Source: JACJWR01 sp964547485 (GTDB taxonomy: Bacteria; Actinomycetota; Actinomycetes; S36-B12; UBA10799). From it: DNA of 55,489 nucleotides. The stretch spans positions 1-55,489 of the forward strand of contig CAZJNU010000010.1 in NCBI GenBank assembly GCA_964547485.1. The letters run 5' to 3'. Positions within the stretch are counted from its first letter, which is position 1. Each line of letters starts with the position of its first letter. The notes under the pieces were generated by a model that saw only the letters and a list, made by a program, of their open reading frames with translations, was not told where the DNA came from and did no database searches. Made by a program: the position numbers and the translations under genes. Positions 17,659 through 25,147 of this stretch are shown one piece after another.

Positions 17659-18945
17659 CTACTGCGGGATCGGGTCGGGCGGCGGCGCGATCGTTGGTGC
17701 CGGCACGGGCGCGCTCGTCGGTGGGACTGGTGCCGGAACTGGCGCCGGTGGTGCGGGGGGTTCCGGCGCGACGAGCGGAGGCTCCAGCACAACGGGCGGC
17801 TCCGGTTCAGGCGCGAAAATCTCCTCCTCCGCTGCGGGCTCCACCGGGGCGTCCGGCTCGGGCGCCGGGACAGGAACCGTGGCGGTGGCCGGGGCGGGGG
17901 GTGACGTGCTCGGCTTCGGTGCCGGCTTGGCTGCCCCACTCGGAGCCGAGAGGACGGTTGCCGCAGGTGACACTGTCGGCCACACGATCGGTCCGCCGGT
18001 GTTGTCTGCCTGCTCCGGCAGCAGTACCAGCGCCCCGACGACAGCCGCAACCACCGCGGCGAGCACGCCCAGCATCGCTGCCAGGAAGACCACCGAGTTG
18101 TGCCCGTCCGGGTCGGGATAGGGCCAACCCTCCGAGGAGAAGGGGGGCTCTGCTCGATCGAGCTCCGCCATCCGAGCCAGCGCCGGAGCTGCCAATGATG
18201 CGCCACCGCCGACGGTCGCGAAGATGCTGTCCTTCACTGACGACGGAGCAGACACCAGCGCCCACGCGGGACCTGCCAGGATCAGGGCCGCAGCCTTCCG
18301 GCGCTTCTCACCGCAGGTGCCGCACGACCGGGCGTGATTGCTGATTCGTTTGCGAAGCAATACGTCGAACTCGAGGTCGCCACAGATCGCTCGGAGATCC
18401 CCGCAATTCTCAGTGCCAGTTCGGTACAGCACCAGAGCCTGCAGCGACTCCTCAAGCCCCTTCCTCGCCCTGGACAATCGAGTGCCGGCCTCGCTGGGGC
18501 TGAGGTTCAGGACAAGGGCGATCTCGCCGGACTTGAGGTCGTGTCTCAAGGCGAGGGTGAGCGTCTCCACTGCCGAGCTATTCATACCGGCATAGGCGGA
18601 TGAAATCCAGGAGCCCGCGTCAGAGTCCTCCAGCTCGGGTTCCGTCCGCAACTCGTTCATAGTGACCGCGTCGAGTTCGGTGTGCTTGTTGCCTCGTCGG
18701 AGTTCGCGCAGGCATTCATTCCGACAGATGGCATACAGCCACGGGCGCAACTTGGACGGGTCACGCAGTTGACTGATCCGCGCGTTGGCGAGCAGGAACG
18801 TGTCTGCCAGCGCATCCTCGGCCGCGTGTGGCACCAACGACCGGGCGTAGGTATACAGCCGTGCCGAATACTCGTCGTACATGTGCTCCAGGGCCGACAC
18901 ATCGCCGTCGACGAGCCGGGCGACGATAGCTGCGTCGTCCACCAC
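17659..18945 (-). CDS. ECF sigma factor fused to zinc-binding anti-sigma-like, membrane and Pro-rich domains
   Basis: 428 residues. Residues 1-95 are sigma region 2 (DGDVSALEHMYDEYSARLYTYARSLV, DALADTFLLANARIS, LRPWLYAICRNECLRELRR) and about 120-175 region 4 (LTLALRHDLKSGEIALVLNLSPSEAGTRLSRAR). Then comes HARSCGTC, an H-x3-C-x2-C zinc motif as in ZAS anti-sigma factors. One membrane helix follows near residue 290 (VVFLAAMLGVLAAVVAAVVGALVLL) and a ~115-residue Pro/Ala/Glu tail predicted to lie outside the cell. Sigma factor and its likely inhibitor thus sit on one chain, held at the membrane. ECF families with such C-terminal extensions are known in actinobacteria. Release would need cleavage or a conformational signal; this is inference. 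Confidence 0.85.
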   Translation of the reverse strand: MVDDAAIVARLVDGDVSALEHMYDEYSARLYTYARSLVPHAAEDALADTFLLANARISQLRDPSKLRPWLYAICRNECLRELRRGNKHTELDAVTMNELRTEPELEDSDAGSWISSAYAGMNSSAVETLTLALRHDLKSGEIALVLNLSPSEAGTRLSRARKGLEESLQALVLYRTGTENCGDLRAICGDLEFDVLLRKRISNHARSCGTCGEKRRKAAALILAGPAWALVSAPSSVKDSIFATVGGGASLAAPALARMAELDRAEPPFSSEGWPYPDPDGHNSVVFLAAMLGVLAAVVAAVVGALVLLPEQADNTGGPIVWPTVSPAATVLSAPSGAAKPAPKPSTSPPAPATATVPVPAPEPDAPVEPAAEEEIFAPEPEPPVVLEPPLVAPEPPAPPAPVPAPVPPTSAPVPAPTIAPPPDPIPQ

Positions 18946-19056
18946 GCCTCCCGTTCTCCGTCGACCCGCCCGATGCCCGCTCGGCGCAGGCCTGAACCGG
19001 CCGGCGGCTCAGGTTCGACCGACCAACTGCGAATGACGAGCGTGGTCTTCACACCT

Positions 19057-19093
19057 GTAAGAGTGGCCAGTGCGCACCATTACAACACTTTTC
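19057..19093 (-). promoter_or_regulatory. Two-part promoter motif upstream of the ECF sigma gene
   Basis: Read on the minus strand: GAAAAGTGT (19093-19085), exactly 21 nt, then CTCTTAC (19063-19057), 111 nt before the sigma-factor start. It matches the motif upstream of the neighbouring secreted-protein gene in both halves, in spacing and in short spacer words, which suggests autoregulation. The rest of the 18946-19272 stretch holds only the 23-bp tandem repeat. Confidence 0.55.
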
Positions 19094-19152
19094 CCGAACC
19101 AGTTGACGGACACGGGTTGCCGAGCGACTCGTGGATTCCGCTGAGCCGACCT

Positions 19153-19203
19153 GCGGCACCGACTCCGGCAGGGGTGCGGCACCGACTCCGGCAGGGGTGC
19201 GGC
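19153..19203. repeat. Two tandem copies of a 23-bp unit plus partial third
   Basis: Identical 23-bp units at 19153-19175 and 19176-19198, each starting GCGGCACCGACTCC, followed by the first 5 bp of a third. They lie in the non-coding stretch between the divergent sigma-factor and zinc-protein genes. Confidence 0.9.
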
Positions 19204-19272
19204 GGGTCTCGTTAGGTCGAATTGTCGGTGGTCGGGGCGATACTGGAGTTGTCCAGCGGCGAGGAGAAGGCG

Positions 19273-19407
19273 ATGTGCGAGTTCTGTGGCAAGGTTCCGT
19301 TCCAGACGACGGTCGAGTGCACCACCCTGTACGGCGAACAGGTCGTGCATCGGATCTGCCTGATGTGCCGGACCCGATTATGTCCTTTTGGGCACTACCG
19401 CAACTGA
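19273..19407 (+). CDS. Tiny zinc-finger-like protein, 44 residues
   Basis: ATG 19273 with GGAGAAGG upstream. The short sequence has two Cys pairs (MCEFCGK and ICLMCRT) plus a CPFGH end, consistent with one zinc-ribbon-like knuckle. An in-frame upstream start at 19222 would add 17 residues without conserved features. It ends 4 bp before the macro-domain gene start, so the two are probably co-transcribed. Function unknown. Confidence 0.55.
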   Translation: MCEFCGKVPFQTTVECTTLYGEQVVHRICLMCRTRLCPFGHYRN

Positions 19408-19411
19408 CTTC

Positions 19412-19933
19412 ATGACCGACCTGATCATTGTCCGCGCGGACATCACCACGCTCGACGTCGACGCGATCGTCAACGCGGCCAACTCCAAGCTGCTCCCGGG
19501 CAGCGGCGTCTGTGGCGCCATCCACCGCGCCGCTGGCCCGCAACTGGCACGCGCGTGTGCCGCCATCGGTGGCTGCCCCACCGGTGGCGCAGTCAGCACC
19601 GACGGCTTCGACCTGCCAGCCCACCATGTAATCCACGCCGTCGGTCCACGCTGGACGGGCGGTCATGCAGGCGAGGAGGAGGCGCTCGCGTCGTGCTACC
19701 GCGCGATCCTGGAACAGGCCGACACCGTCGCCGCCGCCACCGTGGCTATCCCCTCGATCAGCACCGGTATCTACGGCTTCCCCCTTCAGCCCGCCTGCGA
19801 CATAGCCGTGGACACGTTGGTGGAGGCCTTACCCCGTCACCGGGTGACGGAGGTGTTCCTGGTGGCGTTCGACGACCGCACCGCCACGGCAGTGGAAGCC
19901 GCACTTCACACCCGAACTCGCCCGCCGCGGTAG
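19412..19933 (+). CDS. Macro domain protein, likely ADP-ribosyl hydrolase
   Basis: 173 residues, a single complete macro domain. The phosphate-loop segment GSGVCGAIHRAAG and the upstream VNAANSKLL match MacroD-type enzymes that remove ADP-ribose from proteins or deacetylate O-acetyl-ADP-ribose; SISTGIYGFPL is the second ligand loop. The ATG at 19412 follows the zinc-protein stop closely. In this window it accompanies Fic and RES-type toxins, which act on nucleotides or NAD, but a direct link is not shown. Confidence 0.9.
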   Translation: MTDLIIVRADITTLDVDAIVNAANSKLLPGSGVCGAIHRAAGPQLARACAAIGGCPTGGAVSTDGFDLPAHHVIHAVGPRWTGGHAGEEEALASCYRAILEQADTVAAATVAIPSISTGIYGFPLQPACDIAVDTLVEALPRHRVTEVFLVAFDDRTATAVEAALHTRTRPPR

Positions 19934-20083
19934 TCGCGGTCACCTTCCGCTACTCGCAACCGGTTTCAGGATTCACGAGGTCCAGTCCCACGTGGCCGCG
20001 ATCCACGCCCGTCCATCACGGTCCGATCAAGTGGCCCGTTCCCCCGCGGGGCGGGGCGAAACCGGTGGCGGATGAAGGTGTGC

Positions 20084-20099
20084 CATATGTGTGCATATG
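20084..20099. promoter_or_regulatory. Paired CATATG palindromes upstream of vapBC-like genes
   Basis: Two CATATG palindromes (20084-20089 and 20094-20099) separated by 4 nt lie 14 bp before the antitoxin start and overlap a TATGCT -10-like element. Candidate autoregulatory operator bound by the antitoxin-toxin complex. Confidence 0.45.
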
Positions 20100-20112
20100 C
20101 TACCCTCGGGGT

Positions 20113-20364
20113 GTGAACCCACCCCGGCACCGCCGCGCGCGACTCTTCAAGAACGCCGGCAACCTCGCGGTCCGATTCCCGACCGATTGGGGCATCGACG
20201 CGGAAGAGGCCGAACTCGAATTCGATGGAACGGTCGTCACCGTGACCCCGATCCGCCGCGGCCCTTCCGTGACCGACCTACATCGCGAGTTCGCCGACGA
20301 TCCGATCCATGACGATTGGGGAGAAGACCCGCACGACTCCCCGGCGGCACCGGTCGAGCTGTGA
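20113..20364 (+). CDS. VapB-type antitoxin
   Basis: 83 residues from GTG 20113. The N-terminal 45 residues (RRARLFKNAGNLAVRFPTDWGIDAEEAELEFDG) fit the AbrB/MazE-like swapped-hairpin DNA-binding fold of VapB antitoxins; the acidic, proline-containing C-terminus (FADDPIHDDWGEDPHDS) is the usual toxin-wrapping tail. The stop overlaps the toxin start as GTGA. It should neutralise the PIN toxin encoded next and repress the pair. Confidence 0.85.
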   Translation: MNPPRHRRARLFKNAGNLAVRFPTDWGIDAEEAELEFDGTVVTVTPIRRGPSVTDLHREFADDPIHDDWGEDPHDSPAAPVEL

Positions 20365-20783
20365 GGTATCTGCTGGACACCAATGCCATTACCCGGGCCG
20401 TCCGCGAACCGACCGGACGTGTCGCCCAGCAAGTGGACCGGCATCGCAGCCAGGTGTTCACCAGCGTGATTGTGGAGTCCGAAATCCGATTCGGGATTGC
20501 CAAGCGACCTGACAGCAAAGTGGCCGGGCGGGTGGCCAGATATCTGAAAGCGTTGGAAATCCTGCCGTTCGACTCCGAAGCGGCCGCCCACTACGGCGAG
20601 ATCCGTGCGGAATTGGAGCACCGAGGGAACGGGCTTGACGCGATGGACACCTTGATCGCGGCCCAGGCCCGTAGCCTGGCGGCCACGGTTGTCACTGACA
20701 ACAGCGGGCACTTCACGCGTGTACCCGGACTTCTCTGGGAGAACTGGGAGTGGCCCGAGAACCCTGCAACTGTGCCCGAATAG
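20361..20783 (+). CDS. VapC-type PIN-domain ribonuclease toxin
   Basis: 140 residues starting GTG in the GTGA overlap. All four PIN acids are present: Asp in YLLDTNAIT, Glu in VIVESEIRFG, Asp in LDAMDTLIAAQA, and Asp in VVTDNSGHF. These bind magnesium and cut RNA, commonly tRNA, in VapC toxins. The GIAKRP and HFTRVPGL segments place it near the FitB-like branch. Full length, so likely active and held in check by the upstream antitoxin. Confidence 0.9.
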   Translation: MRYLLDTNAITRAVREPTGRVAQQVDRHRSQVFTSVIVESEIRFGIAKRPDSKVAGRVARYLKALEILPFDSEAAAHYGEIRAELEHRGNGLDAMDTLIAAQARSLAATVVTDNSGHFTRVPGLLWENWEWPENPATVPE

Positions 20784-20978
20784 GGAGGACCCCGAGTGTC
20801 CGCCGACTGATCAAAAAGTGCTTCGGTACGGCTCGCGACTCCTGGGGGCGATCACGTTTCCGACCGCCTTCGACGCAACGATCACGGCCGCGCAGACGGC
20901 GAGCGTCTTGTAGAGGCTCCGGCGCTCCTTGGCTTTCTGCTCGGCCCGGCGATAGGCCTGCATCGCGAGGTTCTCTAA

Positions 20979-20998
20979 GGACCCGCGACGAAATAACA
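20979..20998 (+). repeat. Left terminal inverted repeat of the IS
   Basis: GGACCCGCGACGAAATAACA; 15 of 20 positions agree with the reverse complement of the right end. The preceding TAA is the target duplication. Confidence 0.75.
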
Positions 20999-21033
20999 TA
21001 GGGTTTGTGTTTGGGGGGCTTTACAGTTGTGCT

Positions 21034-22251
21034 ATGGCGGTGGGCGAGCAGGTTTCGGAGTCGTTGGCACGTAGGTTCGCGTTGTTGCGCCCGCATTTGG
21101 ATGAGCGCCAGCGGCGGCTGCTGTTGGGTGCAGAAGCCAGCGAGTTGGGTCGGGGTGGAATCAAGGCGGTCGCTTTGGCCACTGGTGCTCATCCGGACAC
21201 GGTGGCTCGGGGGGTTCGGGAATTGGAAGGCGTCGGCGAACCGACGGTTCGGGTGCGCGCTGCCGGCGGGGGACGCAGGAAGTTGGCCGAGAGCGACCCG
21301 CAGATCACCGCATGTTTGAAGGAGTTGGTGGAACCCGAGACCCGCGGCGATCCGATGTCGTTGCTGGTGTGGACAACGAAATCGACTCGCAACCTGGCAT
21401 CGGCGTTGACCGAGATGGGCCATCCGGTGTCGGATCGGACGGTCGCGCGGATGCTGCGCGCCATGGGGTTCAGTCTGCAAGGTAACGCCAAAGTCTTCGA
21501 GGGCCGCCAGCACGAGGACCGCGATGCCCAGTTCGCGTACCTGGCCGCGCAAGTCACCGACCACGTCGGCGCTGGTCAGCCGGTGATCTCGGTTGATACC
21601 AAGAAGAAAGAACTCGTGGGACCGTTCAAGAACGCCGGCCGGGAGTACCAGCGCGCGGGTACACCTGAACAGGTCAACGTCTACGACTTCCCCGACCCCG
21701 AACTCGGCAAGGCCATCCCCTACGGCATCTATGACGTGTCCGCCAACGCTGGCTGGGTCTCGGTGGGCACCGACCACGACACCTCGGCGTTCGCCGTCGC
21801 CACACTACGCACCTGGTGGGACACCATCGGCAACACGCGCTACCCGAACGCCGAACGGTTGCTGATCTGCGCTGACGGGGGCGGCTCCAACGGCTCACGA
21901 GTGCGGGCCTGGAAAGTCGAACTCGCAGCCTTCGCCGCCGACACAGGACTACACGTCACCGTCGCCCACCTGCCACCGGGCACCTCAAAATGGAACAAAA
22001 TCGAACACCGCCTATTCTCCCAAATCACCATGAACTGGCGAGGCAGACCCCTGATCAGCCACCAAGTCATCGTCGAGTTGATCGCCAACACCACCACCGA
22101 AACCGGACTGACAGTGCGCGCCGTCCTCGACACCACCACCTACCCCCTCGGCGTCAGCTACACCACCAAAGACATCGCCGCCCTCCCCATGACACGCCAC
22201 GAATTCCACGGCGACTGGAACTACACCCTCCACCCCACCGACACGCCATAA
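21034..22251 (+). CDS. ISAzo13 family transposase
   Basis: 405 residues from ATG 21034. The N-terminal third is helix-rich and DNA-binding (GGIKAVALATGAHPDTVARGVREL, MGHPVSDRTVARMLRAMGFS). The catalytic part has ISVDTKKKELVG (first Asp), LLICADGGGSNGSR (second Asp) and HLPPGTSKWNKIEHRLFSQI (Glu), the ISAzo13-type DDE arrangement with the GTSKWNKIEH signature. Length is normal for the family and no frame breaks are seen, so the enzyme is probably active. Confidence 0.93.
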   Translation: MAVGEQVSESLARRFALLRPHLDERQRRLLLGAEASELGRGGIKAVALATGAHPDTVARGVRELEGVGEPTVRVRAAGGGRRKLAESDPQITACLKELVEPETRGDPMSLLVWTTKSTRNLASALTEMGHPVSDRTVARMLRAMGFSLQGNAKVFEGRQHEDRDAQFAYLAAQVTDHVGAGQPVISVDTKKKELVGPFKNAGREYQRAGTPEQVNVYDFPDPELGKAIPYGIYDVSANAGWVSVGTDHDTSAFAVATLRTWWDTIGNTRYPNAERLLICADGGGSNGSRVRAWKVELAAFAADTGLHVTVAHLPPGTSKWNKIEHRLFSQITMNWRGRPLISHQVIVELIANTTTETGLTVRAVLDTTTYPLGVSYTTKDIAALPMTRHEFHGDWNYTLHPTDTP

Positions 22252-22259
22252 ACCAACGG

Positions 22260-22279
22260 TCTTATTTTTTCGCGACTCC
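22260..22279 (-). repeat. Right terminal inverted repeat of the IS
   Basis: Read on the minus strand as GGAGTCGCGAAAAAATAAGA. It is followed on the plus strand by the TAA copy of the target duplication. Confidence 0.75.
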
Positions 22280-22314
22280 TAAGTCGGATTCCATCTCAAC
22301 CTCCTTGACGTCAT

Positions 22315-24210
22315 TCAGTTCGTGCGCGGCGTGGGCAGGTGGGGTCCGAGGTAGCCGACGTAGACGGTGCCGTCGACGGCGGTTGCGTCGTGGTAGTGCA
22401 GACGCGGGCTGGTGAGCCCGGATTGGATGATCTTGAAGTGCGCACACATGAAGATCCGGCCCGACCGTTCGATCGCTGTGGGCACCGGCAGCGTACGCGG
22501 CGCCCGGAACTTCGCGCGGTCCTTCACCGGCTCGCTTTCATCTCGCCCATGGCGGCGCTGCGGGTATGCGACATACCCCGGCGGGGTGTCCTTCAGGTAG
22601 GAGTCGACGCTGCCCGTGAGGACGCCGTCGGCTTTCGCCCGGGCGTAGTTGTTGACGGCAGCGAGGGCGTCCCAGGACTTGCGCGCCCAGACACCGAGCG
22701 TGTCGTTCTCCTCAAGTGCCCGGGTGATCGCCTCGTCACCGGTGAAGACCACATGGGACAACTCACCGAGCCGGTCCAGGACGTCGCTGAACGACTCCGG
22801 TCCGATCGCCGAAACCGGAGGGGTCCAGACGAGATCGTGCCTGTCGAGTTCGAACAGCCGGACCCGGAGCACGTCGCGCTCACTGTCGACTTCGTGCAGG
22901 TCGTCCTGGGTTTCAGCGTGTGCGAGTTGCTCGTCTTCCAGTCGCGTCGTCACCTCCGCCAGGGCCGCCTCGGCGCCGGAGAGCCGCTCGGTGACTTCTG
23001 TCAAGCGTGCCTTGATCCCCGCCTGATCCTGCTCGCGCGTCTCCGCGGCGATGCCGGCGCACATCCACTGCAGCACTGTGTCCACGAGCCCGTGCGGATC
23101 GGGCTCGATCCCGGTGGCATTGCGCACTTCGGCGGCGAAAAGTGTGATGGCGGTGGCCTCCGCCACGATTGCCTCAGCCGCTTCAGCAGCCGCCGTCGAG
23201 GGTTGGGTCGGCGCAACTGCGTCCGTGTCAGTAGCCGATGTCTGTGCTTCAGCTGTCGACGCAACAGACTCCGCTTGCGCAGCTGCCGACGGCGTTCGGG
23301 TGTCCGTCTCGGCGCGATCAAGCATGACCGCGTTCGTCCGCTCCTCCAGCCTGGTGTTCAACCGCAACAACGGTCGTGGAAGTTGCTCGGCAATCGTGAT
23401 GTCTCGTGCCCGCGCGCCCAGCGTGCGTCGCAGTGCCCTGGGATTGTCGGTGGCCAGGCGACTCCCGCCAAGGATCCGGTGACGTCGCGCATCCAGCAAC
23501 GAAGCCGGGTCTGCACCGCGGCGGAACGTCCTGATCGTGCCGACAGGAACGGCGTGGCTCGACCCCAACTGGTCTGCGAGCATCGCCGTAGCTGCCGGAT
23601 CCATTACGTAGGCTCCCGCCAGGCCGACTGTGTCCCGAAGCAGATCAGCGACGACGTCGATCCACTGCTCCAGCGGCCAATCCTCGACGGCGCCGGCGAC
23701 GTAGACCAGTCCGCGGCGGTCGGGGTCGCAGATCACGTCGATGAGCTGGTCGACGTCGTCGGCGAACACCCGCTGAGGTCGGAATCCGAGACTGGCCAAG
23801 CCATCGAAGCCTTCATAGATTTTGAGCAGGTTCTTGGCCAGATTCGGTGTCGACACCCATTGCCGCCGACCACTACCCCGGTTCAATGCCGGGCCATCCA
23901 CGTCGATCCAGATCTGCGGGTGGCCGTGCCTCGGCGCATGGGTGGTCAACCGTGTTGTCCACCCTCCTGCCTCATTGGTTTCCGACAGAGTCGCCCGGAT
24001 CGACGCCGATCCGTCAGCGCAATCCTCCTTGACGAGTAGCGCGCGAGCTTCCTCGCCAAGGCGTAGCGGGGCATCGAACTCCAACGCATCGCCGTCGTAC
24101 TGTCGGTGCGGTTTGTGGGACAGCCAGTAGCGGAACTCGCGCACCGTGCGCTCGAGCACATCGTGTCCTGGCTGGTGAACATCGAAGATCGTCCGATGGC
24201 CGAGAACCAT
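22315..24210 (-). CDS. Large protein of unknown function with central coiled coil
   Basis: 631 residues. Residues 1-300 form a soluble alpha/beta region (FADDVDQLIDVICDPDRRGLVYVAG, VPVGTIRTFRRGADP) that I cannot assign. About 305-345 is an Ala/Thr-rich linker. About 385-460 is a long heptad-like helix (TRLEDEQLAHAETQDDLHEVDS). The C-terminal ~60 residues (RIFMCAHFKIIQSGLTSPRL, YVGYLGPHLPTPRTN) resemble a tail domain seen on other large actinobacterial proteins. No signal peptide or nuclease motif is evident. It was followed 20 bp downstream by the small membrane gene now split by the IS, and it is divergent from a three-gene membrane/LRV cluster. Confidence 0.6.
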   Translation of the reverse strand: MVLGHRTIFDVHQPGHDVLERTVREFRYWLSHKPHRQYDGDALEFDAPLRLGEEARALLVKEDCADGSASIRATLSETNEAGGWTTRLTTHAPRHGHPQIWIDVDGPALNRGSGRRQWVSTPNLAKNLLKIYEGFDGLASLGFRPQRVFADDVDQLIDVICDPDRRGLVYVAGAVEDWPLEQWIDVVADLLRDTVGLAGAYVMDPAATAMLADQLGSSHAVPVGTIRTFRRGADPASLLDARRHRILGGSRLATDNPRALRRTLGARARDITIAEQLPRPLLRLNTRLEERTNAVMLDRAETDTRTPSAAAQAESVASTAEAQTSATDTDAVAPTQPSTAAAEAAEAIVAEATAITLFAAEVRNATGIEPDPHGLVDTVLQWMCAGIAAETREQDQAGIKARLTEVTERLSGAEAALAEVTTRLEDEQLAHAETQDDLHEVDSERDVLRVRLFELDRHDLVWTPPVSAIGPESFSDVLDRLGELSHVVFTGDEAITRALEENDTLGVWARKSWDALAAVNNYARAKADGVLTGSVDSYLKDTPPGYVAYPQRRHGRDESEPVKDRAKFRAPRTLPVPTAIERSGRIFMCAHFKIIQSGLTSPRLHYHDATAVDGTVYVGYLGPHLPTPRTN

Positions 24211-24345
24211 GATTTCCCCCTTGGATGGTGAACTGGTGGATCACTTCCATCATGGACCGAACCCCCGACAGTTCTATCCGGCCCGAGATGGCGGCAACGG
24301 CTGACCGCGACGGTGACTGTCGGAGGTCAGGTGCACGCTGGAGGC

Positions 24346-24534
24346 ATGGTCATCGTCGCGGGACTAGGGATCGTCTGGGTACTCATCGTGGTAGTCGTCG
24401 GTCTGGTATTCGTCGTGTGGGGTGCGGGCACATTTCTCGCGCCCGGGGCCCCGCAATCGATGCGCATCGTCGCCGCTTTCATCATCGCGAACCTGATCGT
24501 CCTCGTCGGCTCCTTCCTCATCAGGCAGTCCTGA
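24346..24534 (+). CDS. Small two-helix membrane protein
   Basis: 62 residues from ATG 24346 with GGAGG a few bases upstream. Two hydrophobic segments (GIVWVLIVVVVGLVFVVWGAG and RIVAAFIIANLIVLVGSFLI) joined by a short Pro-containing loop. One base separates it from the next gene, so it is the first gene of a three-gene unit. No family recognised. Confidence 0.6.
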   Translation: MVIVAGLGIVWVLIVVVVGLVFVVWGAGTFLAPGAPQSMRIVAAFIIANLIVLVGSFLIRQS

Positions 24535-24535
24535 C

Positions 24536-25147
24536 ATGGACCTCACAGCGGTCAACTCCTGGACTCAGTCCTCGCCGCAGCCGCCCTCGACAGTCGTGAC
24601 GCCGTCTCAATTCGACGCGACCCTGGGACCGGCGGTCCTGGCTGCCGAATACGCCTTCGGCGTGCCTCGGGAAGCCGTCCGCCAACGGCCCTGGACCACA
24701 GTCGTGGTGCTCCCCAACCGGTTCCCCGACCTTCCCAACGATGTCGCCGTATTCGACGCCGGAGGTCGTTTCGCGGCCCTGACCGCTGCCGCCCGCCGAC
24801 TCCGAATCCCGCCAACGCCGGAGCCCGAAGCACCGACACCCGGGTCGGCGGTGCCCGATGCCGTCGCACTACCTGGTGAGTCCAGCCCAACCGCGATCTC
24901 CGCCCACCCAGGAGGCGACGCTTCTGCATCATCGGCCCGCCTCGCTGCCCCGGCCGATGAGAAAGTGCCGATGCTGGCCGACTCAGACTGGTTCACCTAC
25001 ATCACCGCCGCGGTCATCGGATCTGGTGTGACTGCTCTGCTGTGGCAGCACCTCGCACCAGGGATAGTCGTCGGCGTCCTGATGGTCGTTCTGCTGGTCG
25101 CCACCGACCGGATCCTCGGAAAGGACATCCCCCGTGACACCCGGTGA
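24536..25147 (+). CDS. Membrane-anchored protein of unknown function
   Basis: 203 residues. The N-terminal ~90 residues are soluble (DATLGPAVLAAEYAFGVPRE, RPWTTVVVLPNRFPDLPNDV). Then comes a Pro/Ala/Ser-rich linker, and two C-terminal hydrophobic segments (YITAAVIGSGVTALLW and GIVVGVLMVVLLVAT) end the chain. It overlaps the LRV-protein gene by 14 nt, so translation is probably coupled. No known domain is seen. Confidence 0.55.
   Translation: MDLTAVNSWTQSSPQPPSTVVTPSQFDATLGPAVLAAEYAFGVPREAVRQRPWTTVVVLPNRFPDLPNDVAVFDAGGRFAALTAAARRLRIPPTPEPEAPTPGSAVPDAVALPGESSPTAISAHPGGDASASSARLAAPADEKVPMLADSDWFTYITAAVIGSGVTALLWQHLAPGIVVGVLMVVLLVATDRILGKDIPRDTR

Larger units (their letters stand above)
20979..22279 (+). 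mobile_element. ISAzo13-type insertion sequence, 1301 bp
   Basis: Carries one transposase gene. Ends are imperfect inverted repeats beginning GGA and sharing CGCGA and AAATAA blocks. It is flanked by a 3-bp TAA direct repeat (20976-20978 and 22280-22282). Transposase, ends and target duplication are all intact, pointing to a recent insertion. Confidence 0.85.
20811..22294 (-). pseudogene. Small membrane-protein gene split by the insertion sequence
   Basis: The 5' part (ATG 22294, preceded by AAGGAGG) codes MESDL and then runs into the IS. The 3' part (20976 down to 20811) codes ENLAMQAYRRAEQKAK and on to a stop. Removing the IS and one copy of the TAA target duplication rejoins them in frame as a 57-residue protein: a charged helix (AYRRAEQKAKERRSLYK), one hydrophobic segment (TLAVCAAVIVASKAVGNVI) and a basic tail. 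The intact gene would have started 20 bp after the 631-residue protein gene, as second gene of that operon. Function unknown. Confidence 0.75.

Noticed and set aside
20833..20843. Exact 11-bp copy of the IS right end (TCGCGACTCCT)
   Set aside because: It lies in the coding part of the split small gene (RSRE), with no second IS end or duplication nearby; probably chance.
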